IMG/VR virus record: IMGVR_UViG_3300000116_000073
Location: 119-36,259 of that record
From: a virus
Direction: 5' to 3' (one strand)
DNA: 36,141 nt
Shown: piece after piece, positions 13,701 through 28,700 of the stretch
Layout: each line of letters begins with the position of its first letter
Position numbering within the stretch: position 1 is the first letter of the stretch
Notes under the pieces: generated by a model
The model's database searches: none
The model's input: only the letters and a program-made list of their open reading frames with translations
What the model was told of the DNA's origin: nothing
Program-made: the position numbers and the translations under genes

Positions 13701-16700
13701 GCACGTATTTTGTACAATCTAGAGAGTCTACGACTGTATTTAAATATGAGTTAGTTCAACCTGCTGCTACTGTTCCTCAAGGAAATATTCTAATTTCGGT
13801 TGACCTTAACAGGGGTAAGTCTGATATTGAATCTATTAATAATGTTATTAGCATTTACACTACAAATATTCAGAATGCATTTTTCAATGATAATTATGTT
13901 TACATTGCTGCTTCTGGTATACCCAATTATAAGATTGGTCCTTTCGCAGGACAAGCACTAATTCCTGGTAATCAGCGTAAACTATTGAGATTCCCTAGAA
14001 GATCTCAAACAATTTCAACAAAAGATACAATCAAACCTGGTCCAATTGGATCTTGGGTAAATGGAGTATCTATCTGGTCTTATAAGTCTGATCTGAAAAA
14101 AATCTTCGGAAAACTTACAGCAATCAATATTACCTCTCAGGGTGATTCATATGATGCTGCTTCTCCACCAGCTCTCACTATTTCTGGTGGGGATGGAGAT
14201 GATGCTGCTGGAGTAGTAGTTATTAATGGTTCTATTACCAGTATTGATGTTGATAATACTGGTACTAACTATGCTGAACCTCCTCTAGTATCCATTGTTG
14301 GTGGTGGTGGTTCTGGAGCATCAGCAACTGCTGTTGTTACCAATAGTGTAGTATCTAGAATTCTTATCACTGATGGTGGTACTGGTTATATTTCCAAACC
14401 TGAAATCACCATTGTTGGTGGTGGTGGATCAGGTGCTACTGCAACGGCATCAGTTAGAGGACCTATTTCTGCTGTCAATCTGACTAATACAGGAACTGGA
14501 TATACCTCAGAACCTACAGTAACGTTAAGTTCTGGTTCTGGTGCTCAAGCACAAGCAATTGTACAAAATGGTCGTATCATCTCTATTGCTGTTATTAACG
14601 CTGGTTTTGGATATACAACTCCTCCAGAAGTAGAAATTTATGGTAATGGTTTTGGTGCTATTGCTAGAGCAAATATTGATACTGATGGGGAGAACGCTGG
14701 ACGTGTTACAAGTATCTCAATTTCCAATAGAGGTATTAACTATGAATCTGGTACTACTGTAATTATCTTACGTTCTGTAGGATCCAATGCAGAATTCCAA
14801 GCAACTGTTCAAGATTGGAATTATAATCTTGCATTTAATACTACTCTTGATAATGCTCAAGGTTCTGTATTTTCTGGATTTAATAACCAGTATGGTGGTG
14901 AGTATGCACACTTTACCAATCCCAAGAGACTGAGATTTGTTCTTGGAGATAATCTTCTTGAGGATTCTAATGGGAATTTAACTGAAGCCACAGCAAACAT
15001 TACTCACTCTCCAATCATTGGATGGGCATTTGATGGTAACCCAATTTATGGTCCTTACGGATATGGTGACCCAACTAATCAAAGTTCAAATGTCCGTCGT
15101 TTAGAACCAAGTTACCAATTGAGGTCTGAATTGGTTCTTGATGCACAGACCAATCCAAATCCAATTAGAACTGGTGGTCCTTTGCTCTCAGGTGATGCTG
15201 CAGGCACCTTTGTAGAAGATTATGAGTATACCTTCGGAGAAGGTGACTTAGACCGCTACAATGGTCGTTTTGGCAAGACTCCTGAGTTCCCTGATGGTGT
15301 CTATTCTTACTTTATTTGCATTGACGCAACTGCAGAAGGAAATTCTGTATATCCATACATTATTGGACCACAGTTCAATTCTAGTGTTGATAGTTGGAAC
15401 CTTTTAGCATCTGCAACTCAGCAAAATATTCCTGTTGGTGTTATCCGTTATCGTGACCCTTACGAAAATGTTGATATTGATGTTGAACGTCAACCTAATG
15501 CTACTGCGGACCTTTTAACCACCGAAGATGGATTAGAACTTACATTTGAACCTATTTGGGAAGATGCTGATGGAGATAATGTAATTGATACCAATTATCA
15601 AACCGATGACGATGGAAATCCTATAACTCCTTTAGTACGTCTTGCAACTAGAAATGATGATAGAGTATTCCGTTTAACGTTTGATCAAAATACAATTACT
15701 ATGGCAGTAGGTCAAACCTACACTATTCCAGCATACGTTACTACTGATAGTCAATATGCAGCATCTACTGGTATTTTAAATTTCCAAGTATTGCAAAATG
15801 GAATTACCAATAGTACTGTACTTGGACGTATTGTATCGGTAGAAAAATTCATTCCAGCTTTTGATAAGACTTACGATCAATATATTGGATTGGACTTTAC
15901 TTACACCGATAGCGATGGTGTATCGCAAGGTAGTGCAAATATCACCGATATTGAGTTTGTTGGATTTAGAGCAACTACGGAACTTGAGGATAATGTAACT
16001 GAAGAACTGAATGATGTTGGTTCTTTACTGGAAGAAAATAAACTTGAATTGTTTGATTACTTCCCTAAAGTTAGATTTGATTCTAAAGTTGACATTGAAG
16101 TTGAAACTATTACCAAGTTTGAAGATGCTAAAGTAAATGCATTTGTAGTAGAAAACCCTGGCGATAGTTATCAGGTTGATGATAGATTAGTATTTGATGA
16201 TACTGAGACTGGCGGTTATGGAATATCGGCAACTATCAAAACTATTCAAGGTAAAGATGTTTCTTCTTATACCACAGAACTTATTGATGATGTTCCTCAT
16301 GGAGTAGTTCAAACTGACGGACCACATGAACTGTCAGTTGGTGATAGAGTTGAAATGCTCTATGATCCTAATATTTCTAATGAAAATAGACAGTATAAGG
16401 TCAAAGTCGTAAATGGTGTTGAGAGAATTGTAGTAACTCAAACTGGTACTGGTTATAATGATGATGTTCCTATCACTGTTGAAATTGATGGTGATGGACA
16501 ACATGCTGATATCAAACCTATAATCAATGTCAGCAATGGTACTGTTTCTACTTTTAATATTGAAAAATCTGGTAATGGATTTACCGAAAATCCAAGATTG
16601 ATTATTTCACATCCACAAGAATTTAAGAAATCTGAATATTTTATTAATGGTACTCAAAATCTAAACAATACTGTAATCAATTCTACCTATACCAGCGACA

Positions 16701-19700
16701 TAACTAAAGAAATTTATGTCTGTGGTAATAGTTTAGATGAATTTAACAACAGAGTCGGTTTTGTTGCTAAGTACTCACCATCTGGAGATATCATCTGGCA
16801 AAAAACTGCTAGATCTGAACAACCTAGTGGAGCGGATACATTCTGTGATTTTAAAGCAATCACAGTAGACGAAACAAGTCTTTCTTTGGATGTATATGTT
16901 ACTGGTACAACTAAACCCAATGCACTAAACGTCAATTACAATCCTGATATTGTATTGATGAAGTTTAATCAGAATAGTTCTGGTTCTAGTGTTAATATTC
17001 AATTCCAAAAAGAACTTGCTGGTATTTCTGGTTCTACTCGTTTGGATGAAGTTCAAGCAATCTGTAAAGTTGGAGAAAATAAGTGGGCCATTGGTGGTCA
17101 TACTAATACAAACTCCAGTAATCCTTTTGATGCATTCTTAATTATCTTTAACGAAAACTTAGGTATTCAGCAGAAAAGAAAAGTTGCTACTGCAAGCGAT
17201 TCCGAGAAAGTTAGAGATATTGTATACAATCCAGATAATAACAAATTCTACGTTCTTTTAGAAATTGCTCCCGATACTACTAGCGCAGTAAAGTCTGCCG
17301 CAATTGTAACGTGTGAAGCGACACAGTTTGCTCTAGTTATAGATGGTGTTCAAAACTTTACTACTACTAGTTACAATCTTTGGGATGCTAGATTTGATTT
17401 AGATGAATTTGGAGATTTCTTAATCGCAGGTACTTCTTATTCTGGATCTAATCCTATTGGAGTTTTTGTTGGTAAAGTAACTCCTGCAGGAACTGTTACT
17501 TGGGGTAAGAGAATTACTCCATTGGGAACTTTCAGAAATCTTCAAGTTATCGGTGGCAATGTTGATGTATTTGGTAATTATAATATTGCAATAAACTATG
17601 AGATTAATGAATCTACATCAACTTCAGAAGCATTTAGAAAGCAGAGTGAGGTTGTTAAGTTCAAATATGATGGTAGTGTAGTTAAATGCAATAAGATCAG
17701 TTTGGATCGTAATATTGTCGGTTTTGAAGTCAATGATATTTCCTCAGACAGTTCTGGTGATCCAATTGTAGTCGGACAAGGATATCGCAACGAAGTTGTT
17801 GCTCTATTTGATTTTGAAGCAACTACAGAAACAGAACCTGTTGATACTACTGGTAACATTACCAATAGAAATATTATTGGTGACTACTATACAGGTTCTA
17901 ATATTGCTAGTGGAGCACCTACTGGAGTAGGAAGCACCCGTGCTCTCAGGATTGATGCTCATGATGGATCTGCTTGGTCAGATACTCACTTTGTAATCAA
18001 TCCAGAAAATAATACTGGAATTTATGGATATGCCGATACCTTTAATCCTAATAATAATTGGACTATTGAAGGTTGGTTTGGCGTAACTGAGACTACTGTA
18101 CTTCAAGACAGTAGACTTGGTGGACTTGGATCAACTCATCATACATTACTGGCAATCGGTGATGGAAATACTCCAGGTCTTGCTCTTCAGTTAGATCGTT
18201 CCAATAAGGCACTGAAACTCTTTGTTTCTGCTACTACAACTAGAACTGCATCACCAATTACTACTGTAGGTGGAATTATTGCTAATGATGCTGGATATGT
18301 TCATATTGCTGTAACCAAAAATGGAAACTTGTTCACCATTTATGCTGATGGAACATCTGTTGGTAGTGGTTCACTTCCAGCATTAACTATCCCAAGTACT
18401 GCTAAAATTTATCTGGGTAATGTTCCTAATTGGACTGGTGCTGCTAGTGGATTTACTATTGAATCTGCAGGATCTTTTGATGTTGATGGTCTGAGAATTA
18501 CTGATAGAGTCAGAACTATTTCTGTACCTTCGGTTTCATCTGAATATAATGAGTACTATAAGACATATCATTACACCGAAGATACTTCAATCATTTTAAA
18601 AACTGACAAGAATATTGATCTTTCTCGTCAGGGTACGTTTGTTGGAACTAATAGTAATTTCCACTTTACTACTGCATCATATACATATCCATCTACTATC
18701 AATCAACCAGTTACATCTGCAGCGGTTACTCTTGCTTCTGAAGGTCTTCAAGTTCTAGATTATAATGATGTAAACTCTTCACTTGTTCTTGATAGTGTAA
18801 CTCTTACTTCTGTTGCTGATGTTTGGTCTTCAAGAACTGCAACTGTTCCTGCTCTTGGTGGTAAAAAGGTAAAAGCAACTACCACAACTTTTGGTAAGTT
18901 TTATATTAAGGTTACCAATACTGTTCAAGCAGATAATGTTTTAAGACTTACTTTAAATCAAACTTACAATCTTAACGTTGGGTCTGTATTAACTCAGATT
19001 AATTCAGCAGGACAAACTCTGGGACTTGGTACAATTATTGATATTACCGATTCTGGTATCTTCATTGCTCAGTATGGTAACGAAAGCACCTGGCAAGGAT
19101 TTGCTGGCAGTGGAGAAATTACTTCTAGTGGACTAGAATCAAATACAATTGCTTCATCAATATTTCCAAATGTACCATTTACAACAACACAAGGTACATT
19201 TATCTTTGACATTCCAGTTGGAACAGATGCAAGATTCAAAACTTATGCACAAGAAGATTTTAGTATAAGAATTGATAATACTGCACCTGCAGGATCTCCA
19301 TATATTATCGGTAGTGTAATCACACCAACAGAAGATCAGGTTACTTATAATGCAGATAGATCTCAGTTAACAATTAGTGGATTGACTGCTGTTACTGAAG
19401 TTACTCTGGTCACCAACCTGGACAAGATTCTTCAGATTACTGCCGTCAATAATACCGATAGAGTATTTGTTAAGACTGAAAAGGCTCATAGACTAAACTT
19501 AGGAGATAATCTTTTCATTACTGGAAATTCTGATGCTCAGTTCAATGGATCATTCTCAGTATCCCAGTTAATTTCTTCTAGAGAATATGCAATTACGTTG
19601 AGAAGTATTGCAACTGCTGCGCTATCAACTGCATCTAGTATTGAGATCTTTACGAAGCATCCTGTGCTTCAGTTGTTCTACAATCATAAGTATCAATTTA

Positions 19701-22700
19701 TGATGGGCGACCCTTCACTGGAAGGGTATTTCTTCTCATTCTCAAAAGATAATCTATTCAAACTAGAGTATTCCTTCAACTCTATTCAGAGAGTTGGCAC
19801 ACCTGGAATTCAAGCTGGATCTGATCCTGAACCATATGTTCAGTTGTCAGTTGCAAATGATGTTACTAACATTTCATATTACTTTGATCCATCTAGAGTT
19901 GGAGATACTTCTCCTGTAGATCAAGGAACTTACTTGGATGTAGTAACATCTCCATATAAGGGTAACTTCGTTCTCAATCGTTTAGATGGTGCTACTATTA
20001 CTACTGGGGCTACTATCTTCAAGTTCCCTCTTCTAAATGAAACTGAAAGTACTGCTACTGCATCCAGAACTACATATGCTACCTATTCTAAGGCAGCTGC
20101 TGGTCCAATTGGTGAGATTCGTCTCATTAGTGGTGGTGGATTCTATACTAAGTTACCAGTTGTCTCCGATATCATTTCAAATCGTAAAATTGAAAGAGTT
20201 GAGATTACTGAACCTGGAACTGAATATGCTGTAGGTGAATATACTGGTGTTAGTATTAGTGGTGATGGTGAAGGAGGAAAAGTCAATATTACTGTAGAAG
20301 ATGGTACTGATGATGAAGGGGGAGTTATCCCAGGTCAAATTAGCAGAATTGTTGTTACTGATCCTGGTAAAGCATACACCACAGCATTCATTGATATTGA
20401 ATCTATTGCAGGAATCCTTGGATCTAGTCTTGCTGGATCTGGTGCAGACTTAAAGGTTGTTATTCCACCCAATGGTAATGGAGCATCTGTCTTTGTTAAG
20501 GCAGACGAAATTGGAAAAATTAAAAAACTTAAGAATAATAACTTTGGTTTTGATTATACTCATGACTATACTCTACGTCCTGAGATCACTTTCCCAGTTA
20601 ACGTTCAGTTGACTAGTACCAGTATTCTGGATAGCATCACTGTTACCGATCCTGGTTCTGGATATGCAACACCTCCAGCAGTAGAAATTGCTGGCGGCGG
20701 CGGAAACGGAGCTACTGCTGAAGCAACTATCAGAAACGGTCGTATTGATCAAATTGAAGTTAAAGATCCTGGAGCAGGATATTCTTCACAGCCCACAGTT
20801 TCACTCAAATCACAGTTCAACTATGTTGTAAACCTTGACCTGAACTTACTTCAGTTCTCTTTCCCTCATGGTATTACTAACGGTGCTGCTGTTACTGTTA
20901 ACGTAAATGATGATGGATCTGGTGTTGATCCAGCACTTCCAATCTCATCTTTCGGTAGATTGAATACCGCAACGACATACTATGCTATTTCGGGTATTGG
21001 TAATTCTCTTGAAGATGACCAATTGAGACTTTCCCTTACTGCAGACAATGCTGCTATCGGTGATTTCATTTCCTTTACTAATGCTGGTGATGGACGCCAA
21101 CAACTGCTTACCGACTCGTTCGGTGGTGCTGCTTCTGCCAATGTAATCACTGGTCGTTTCCTTGCAGGCGAATATGTATATCAAGGAGAAACTCAGGAGC
21201 AAGCAACTGCATTTGGATATGTGTCCAATAATGATGGTTGGCAAGAAGGTCCGAGAATCCTTAAAATTGTAGATTACACTGGAACCTTTACTAGTCAGGA
21301 AAGACTTACTGGTACAATCTCTAAGGCATCTGGTACTATTGATAACCTAAGCATCGCTAGAGGTGTTCTGGAAGTTGGTGCCATTACTTCAACTCCTGGT
21401 AGATTTATTGATGATATTGGCAAACCTTCAGAAATTATTCAGAAGATTCAAGATTCTTACTTCTATCAGGATTTCTCATACAGTGTTCAAGCACCTGTAC
21501 CTATTTCTGATTGGAGAGAAATTCTTACTACTAATGTTCACCCTGGCGGATTTAAAGTCTTTGGAGAACTTGGTCTAGTTGAGAGTGGTACTATTGAAAA
21601 TAAGACTACTAGTTTTGAACTTACTAAGTCGGTAAACTTGGCAGAATCTGCTATCGTTCCGAATCTTCAGAATTTCACTCTAGTTGAACCAGTTTATACT
21701 GACTTTGATAATACTGAGGTTCGTTTCCGCCAAAAGAATCTAACTTCTTCTGAGCAGATTCTAACTTCCACGGTACAGAAAATTAATGATATTTCTCAAC
21801 TATTTGATGGTGAAAGAATTTCATTCCCACTTGAAGTAGAAAATAGAGATGGGGATGGAAATCCAGTAACTGAACCAGTTATTGCAGCTGCAAATCAACT
21901 GATTATTACTCTTAATGGTATTGTACAGTCTCCAGAAGAAGCATTTACAGTACAGGGTTCTAATGTAGTATTTGCTTCACCACCACAACCTCCCGCTAAT
22001 GTTCAGTATGCTACTGCTACATTAGGTTTCAAAACTATCTATAGAATGGACCTTACCAATATTAGTGGCATTTTCCCACTGATTGGTGGTAGCATTAGAG
22101 GAGTTGTGTCTGACATCAATGCAACTGTTGTTGCTGTAGGAACTACAACAATTGATTTCTATTATGAATATAGTGGAGACGCCTTTACAATTGGAGAAAA
22201 CATTTTCTCTGGTGCTACTGGATTCTCAGGTGATTTAGCGACTATTACAGATATTACTCCTCAAAATCTCTTCCAATTCAAAGAAGAGATTGAAAACTTA
22301 AGAAATGATACTGCTACTATTGAAGAAGTAAACCTTGAAGGTAATAATGGTATAGTTCTGTCAACTATTCCTAATGGTCTATCTGCCACTGGCACCACAT
22401 TTGATGTTGCTGATGGATATAAGTTGTCTGATGTTTCTATCGCAAGTGTTGGTTCTGGATATTCTGATGATATTGACGGAATTGCTACTACAGGTGGTAG
22501 TGGAACTGGATTGACTATTGAAGTTGATGCTAATGGTGATGGTACTGTTGCATCAGTCAAAATTAAGAATTTCGGATCTGGTTATAATATCGGAGAAGTT
22601 GTAACACTTGCTGCTGGTAATAATGATGCAACTCTCACGATTGTAGCTGATGTTGGTGGTGTTTATCAAATTGATTCTGAAAGATTCTCCGTTGTAAGTA

Positions 22701-25700
22701 TTACTGGAAACACAGTAGTCGCAAATAGGGGTGCTGATGGTACAGCTGTAGTCGGACACCAAACTAACAGTAATGTTTTTGGTACTACTATTGAAGTTGG
22801 AAACAAAGTTGTACTGAGTAAAACTGCTGGCACGTATCAATCGTCTCCTGGCGTCTTTGATATTGTCATTGGTGATATTATCATTGGACAGCAAAGTGGA
22901 ATTGTTGCTGAGATCACTGGTATTCAGTCATATAGAGACCCTGTAACTGGAGCTGCAAATAATCAAGTTATTATCTCCGAAGGATCATCTTTCTTCGGTA
23001 TCGTATTCAATAGAATCACGAGTGTTGATTTCCAAAACGTTGTTCTGGATAATATTTCTCAAACTCAGTTGCAGTTGACTGACATTAATGATTCTGCAGT
23101 TGAATTTAATACAAAATTCCCAAATTCGGAAGTAGTAAGTAATTTGGTTCTTGAGTATGAAAATGCGACAAGCGACTTTACTATTGAAGAACAACTTAGA
23201 AATAATATTATAAACTACTCTAATCTTAACGGTGACCTGGTTGACGGTGAGACTGTAAGGGTTTATAAATTGGCATACAATCCAGCATATTATGCTCCTG
23301 ATGGATTGATACTTTCTGGTGATCGTATTCGTAGTGAGAATGCTACTGCTGAAGTCATTGGTACTAACTATGCTCGTGGGTATTTGTACTTAGGTAAGGT
23401 TGCTAGACGTGCAACTGATCTTCATGTACCAATTGCAGGAAATGGCGCGATTGTCTCTTCTCTTCAGAAGAAATTTGGAGCAGGTTCGTTGTACCTGAAT
23501 GGAACTGCTTACGTTGACATCCCTAGCAATAGTGATTTTGCATTCTCAACTAATGACTTTAGTATTGAGGCACAAATTTATGCTAGTGCATCTGCTTTAA
23601 CTGGAACTGCTACACTTTTGGACTTCCGTGCTGCTTCTGCCTCAGAAGTTGCAGTTAGACTATATTTGCAAAATGGTCAACTTCGGTATAATATTAACGG
23701 AAGTGATCTTCTTGCTGCAGGAACTATTGCTCAGGACACTTGGACTAGTATTGCGATTACCAGATCAAGTAACACTATCAAGATGTTTATTGATGGTGCT
23801 CAAGTAGCTAACGGTTCGGACTCCAATACCCATATAGCAAAACCAATTAAGATTGGTGCTGATTATGCAAATGCAAATGCGTTTGCTGGGTATATGGATG
23901 AAATCAGAATTTCTAGCACTGCAAGGTATACCACCACATACACTCCTGCAACTGGGATGTTCCAAGGAGATGCAAATACTGATCTTCTACTCCATTTTGA
24001 CGGAGACAACCTCTCTACTACTTTCTTAGATTGGTCTGGAGCACCTACATGGAATCAAGGTGATGAATTTGTCAATGGAGAAATTGATTTTAGATTCTAT
24101 GATGCTTCAAATGAAATTTTGAATAATCGCAATCTCATTACGAATGAAGCGATTTATCTTCTTGATAGACAGTATCCAGCCTTGCATATTCCTCTCTTAG
24201 CAACAGATATTGCAATCACTTATGGTGCAGAGTTCTATGATGTAATTATTTCAAACTTGGATCTTATTGCCAACGAAGCATATGAAGTAATCAATCCTTC
24301 TGTTCCATCTGGAACTACTGCTCAAGATTGTATTGATGATGTTAAAGATGTAATCAGAAATATCGCCTACAACCTTAAGTACGGTTTCAATAGTAAAGTT
24401 TGGGACGCTGCTGATCTTTATGTAAATGGTGGAGCAATTCAACACCTGACAGGTGTAACTGCTGCTTCTATTAGTGTATTCAATAAGGCAAGAGATATTG
24501 CTAAGGATATCATTAATAATACAACAGTTACTATTACAGGATCTCACGGTCTTACTCAAACAGAAAATACTAACATTCCATTCATCTACGAAGGTTATAC
24601 TGCTGCCGAGGACAGAATTACTGCTCTCACTAAAATTGTTACCGATACACTATCCGATCCAGGTGGATCTGATGCAGTAACATATCCAAGTTCTACCGCT
24701 ACTTTAGATAGAACTCATCCTTCCTATGCATATTGCCTGAGAGATGCTGGTCTTTGGGTTGACTCTATCGCCTATGACTTGAGAAATACTGGAAACAGTA
24801 AGTCATGGGATGCCGCGGCCAATTATGTTGATCGTACTGATCCTTCAAATGTAGTAATCAATCATGTTGCTGGTGAAGAGGGTGAGACAGTATGGGCAGT
24901 TGATAAGGTTCGCGACTTTGCAATCTCAGTAATGCGTGGCGATCTTCTTACTATTACTGGTGATCATGGTCTAACACAAGTTGTAGATGCAACTATCACT
25001 AGAGACTCGTCTTCTCCATACTGTGCCAACGTCGCTTCGGCAATCACGATTTATGCTGATATTATTTCAGATACTATTGAGCAGGCAAATCTTGCTAGTC
25101 CCGTAGATCATCTTGGTACTGTAACTCGGGTTGCTCCAACTAGTTTACATGGATCTGGAGTAGTTGACTCTGCTATTGTATCTGAATTTACTTGCGATAA
25201 AGAATTTGCAGATTCTGATCTGTTTGTATCAACTCAACTTTGGCCCGATTCTCAGAATAGATTTAAAGATGCTGCTACTTTGATCCGTGCTAACGCTGGA
25301 ACTATCGTTGATGAAACTGCAGGAGATATGCTAGCTCGCTATCCAGAACTCGCTTTGGATATGCCAAGAAATGCTAATGGTACTTCTACTCTAGGAACCC
25401 TAAGATGCAAAACTGACCTTACTCTGTTACTTAATTCTATCGCAGATGATATTGAATTTGGTGGATCAGGTAATACAGTAACTGCATTCAAGTTCTACTT
25501 AGGAGCAGAGGGTGAGATTCTATTCATCCGTCTACAACTCTTGCAGTCGCTTTACGCTCATGAACGCCTAGCATTCTATGCTAAGGCAGCAATTGACGGA
25601 ACTTTAGTCGCAAATTACTCCGATCGTGTTGTAATTCCTCCTGCAGGAATCACTAATGATCCTGGTGGATGTGCTGATGTTAAGTCTGCTATTGATACTT

Positions 25701-28700
25701 TGGCAGATCTGATTAATGAAACTCTTGCTCCTACGGGAGATAGGTTCCGTGATGCTGGAGATCTTTTGATCTTTAACCAGACTTATATTGCTGAAGAAGC
25801 AGTTGGTCTAATGCAAGAAGAGTTTAGTTATGTCAACTCTGGTGGTATCACAATTAAGACGTTTGACTATCCTGGTGGTGACATTGACGGAAAAGCAAAA
25901 TGTGTTCGTGATATGGAGGAAATTGTCAAGTCTATTGTTTCTGACTTGTTAGTTGGTGGCAACTATAGTACTGTTGAAGCAGCAAAACTATATCTTGATT
26001 CTAATAATAAGATTAATCACGTTGAAGATCAGATTGCACCTACTGTAGAGGCAATTGAGCGTGTAGGTTTCCTTTGTAAGAAGGCGGTAAACAACCTCCT
26101 ACAGAATACTGGTGATGGATCACTTGGATTTGAATTCTATGTTCCTAGATTTACATTAGAAAGTGCATATACTGATGGTACTATTACTGATAGCACCGAT
26201 GATGGAGATACGAACAACTATGGATCTAGAGACTGTACTAATGTAAGATCTGCTATTGATACTCTAATTTCTACAATTATTGAGATCCTTGCTCCTGGAA
26301 GTGAATCTGCTCGTTCTTCTAATCAGCAGGTTATGTTCGGTAGAGAATATATTGATACCGAACTTAGACAAATTGTTCTTGGAGATTGGGGTGATGTATG
26401 GAAAACTTCTACTGGACAATGGGTCACTGATAGAGCATACGTTGCAGGATCCATTATTAGTAGCGGTCCATATCTCTATCAAGCACAGAATACAGAAACC
26501 TCTGGTTCTATAGCACCTACACACTTGAGTGGAACTGTTATTGATGCTACTCCAGATGAAAGTGATGTAAATAACAATGCGAATCCTGTAGGTGTCAATT
26601 GGACATTCGTTGAATTTGGTAAGGATTATTGGTTGGATCAGTTTGTGCAGGATGCACTTTATGATAACATCACTACTCCAGATGTAGTTTCTGCTCCATA
26701 CGAGGTAGAAAATGCTACATACGATCCTACTAGTGGTGACCTTGTTATTACTAGTTCCGATCATGGTCTTACTACCAGTGATGGCATTTTCATCACACCA
26801 AATTCTCTGACATTTACATGCTCTTCTGATAACTACAATAGTTACAATAAGTATCCAAGACAAACTGATCCAGCATACAAAGAAAAACTTGCAATTACTG
26901 CAGTAACTACTGATACCATAACAGTAAACGTTGGAGCATCACCTACCGTCAATTACAATGTCGGAGCTGGCACAACATATGATGCTGGAAATGGTGTATT
27001 AGTACTCAATATCGGCAATCATGATTTGTTTGAGAACACTTCAATCCGACTTGCAGATAATTCTCTCACATTTACTTGTACCTCTGATGGTAATGTTTCT
27101 AACGAGACATATCCTCGTTCTGGATCCGATCCTTATGCAGGAACTACAATCAATATAGATGCTGTTGGTACTGATTCATTTGATATTGATGATGCTGTAT
27201 ATGTTCCTAGTACTGGAGTTCTTACACTCACTGTAGTTGGCAATTCCTTCGTTAATGGAGATAAGATCAGAATAGAAGATGAGTCTATCGTATTTACTTG
27301 TGGTTTAGATAATGATGTAACCGAGCATGCATATCCTCGTTCTTCGGATCCTTTCAGCTACAAGTGGTTGACGGTATCTAATGTTACTGATGATCAGTTT
27401 GATGTTAATGTTGGTGTTTCTTCAAATACTTCTGTCCATATCTTCAAATACGCCCTTGATAATGCTTTAGATCATCAAGACGGAACTATCACGCTAAATG
27501 TTGGAAATGCAGGATCTGCAGCAGGAGAAGCTCACACATTCATTAGTGCTACTGCTAATGCTGTAATTGCTGGTGGTAATTATACACATCAATTTATTTC
27601 AGCTACATCTGACGCCATTCAAGGTCCTGTTGCACAAAGCAAATTTAACAATACATCAACTATTGATAGTTTAATCTTTATAGATTCGCCTGTAGAAAAT
27701 GAAACTTCTGCAGTCAATATTTGGCCTGCTGGTGAAAGAGAAGAGTTTGGTGCTGGCGGTTGGACTGTAACTGGTGGTACTGTAGTTGCTGATCAGACTA
27801 TAGCTCCCGATAAGACTAATACTGCAGACAAGTATATTCCTGGAAATAATACTACTGCTAAGGTTATAGAAAGAACTTATTCTCTACCTTCATTTGATAC
27901 TTTTGATGATGATTCAATCACCTTTGACGACACTACTAATACTCTTGACGAAGGTGCTAACATCTCCTTCCAAACTTACACCTGGTCTTGTTTCGTTAAG
28001 CAAGATGAGTTCTTTAAGTTCCGTCATAGTATTGCCTGGAGTGCTACCGATAAGGCAGAATTTACTTGGGATGCTGTAACTGGTGCTGTTGGACCTTCAC
28101 TGTTTGTTAATGGTAACGTTATTGTTGGTGACAACATAACGAGTTCCACCAGTTTTGCTGACTCGGAAGCAAGGAAAGGTATTGATTGGGGTGTCAAACC
28201 TTATGGATTTGGTTGGTTCCGCCCATTCATCACTATCCAAGTTCCCTTTGGTATCTCTCAGTTAGATATCAAAGAATATATGTTGAACAACAGTGGTACT
28301 TTAGCTGGTACTGGTTCGGAGGGTGATGGTACTTCAGGTTCTTATATTTGGGGTGCTAAACTCAATAAAGGAGGTCTGGATATCTATACCTCTGTTAGTG
28401 GTGAAGGACTGTATGTCAGTGATGAATATAACATCAAGAAATTCATGATTGATAAGACAGAAGATTTGATTGAACTTCAACTCAATAATACTCAAGTCAA
28501 CCCTGCTTTGGAATCGGGAACCATTCCAAATTATGATCTTCAACTAACTGAAAATTATACTACTGCCTCCACGATGTTGAGATTCAGTAATACCTTTAAT
28601 CTCTATAGGGAGCAACTGAAAGACAGTGAATACTGGCTCACAGTACCTAAGATTTCTGGAATCACTGTTCCAAATCAAACATATGTTCAGGGTAACTCTA

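Noticed and set aside
26264-26863. Long minus-strand open frame (199 codons) opposite the giant gene
   Set aside because: It lies fully inside a coding frame, has a low-complexity Ile/Ser/Arg-rich product with no motif, and is explained by codon bias on the other strand.
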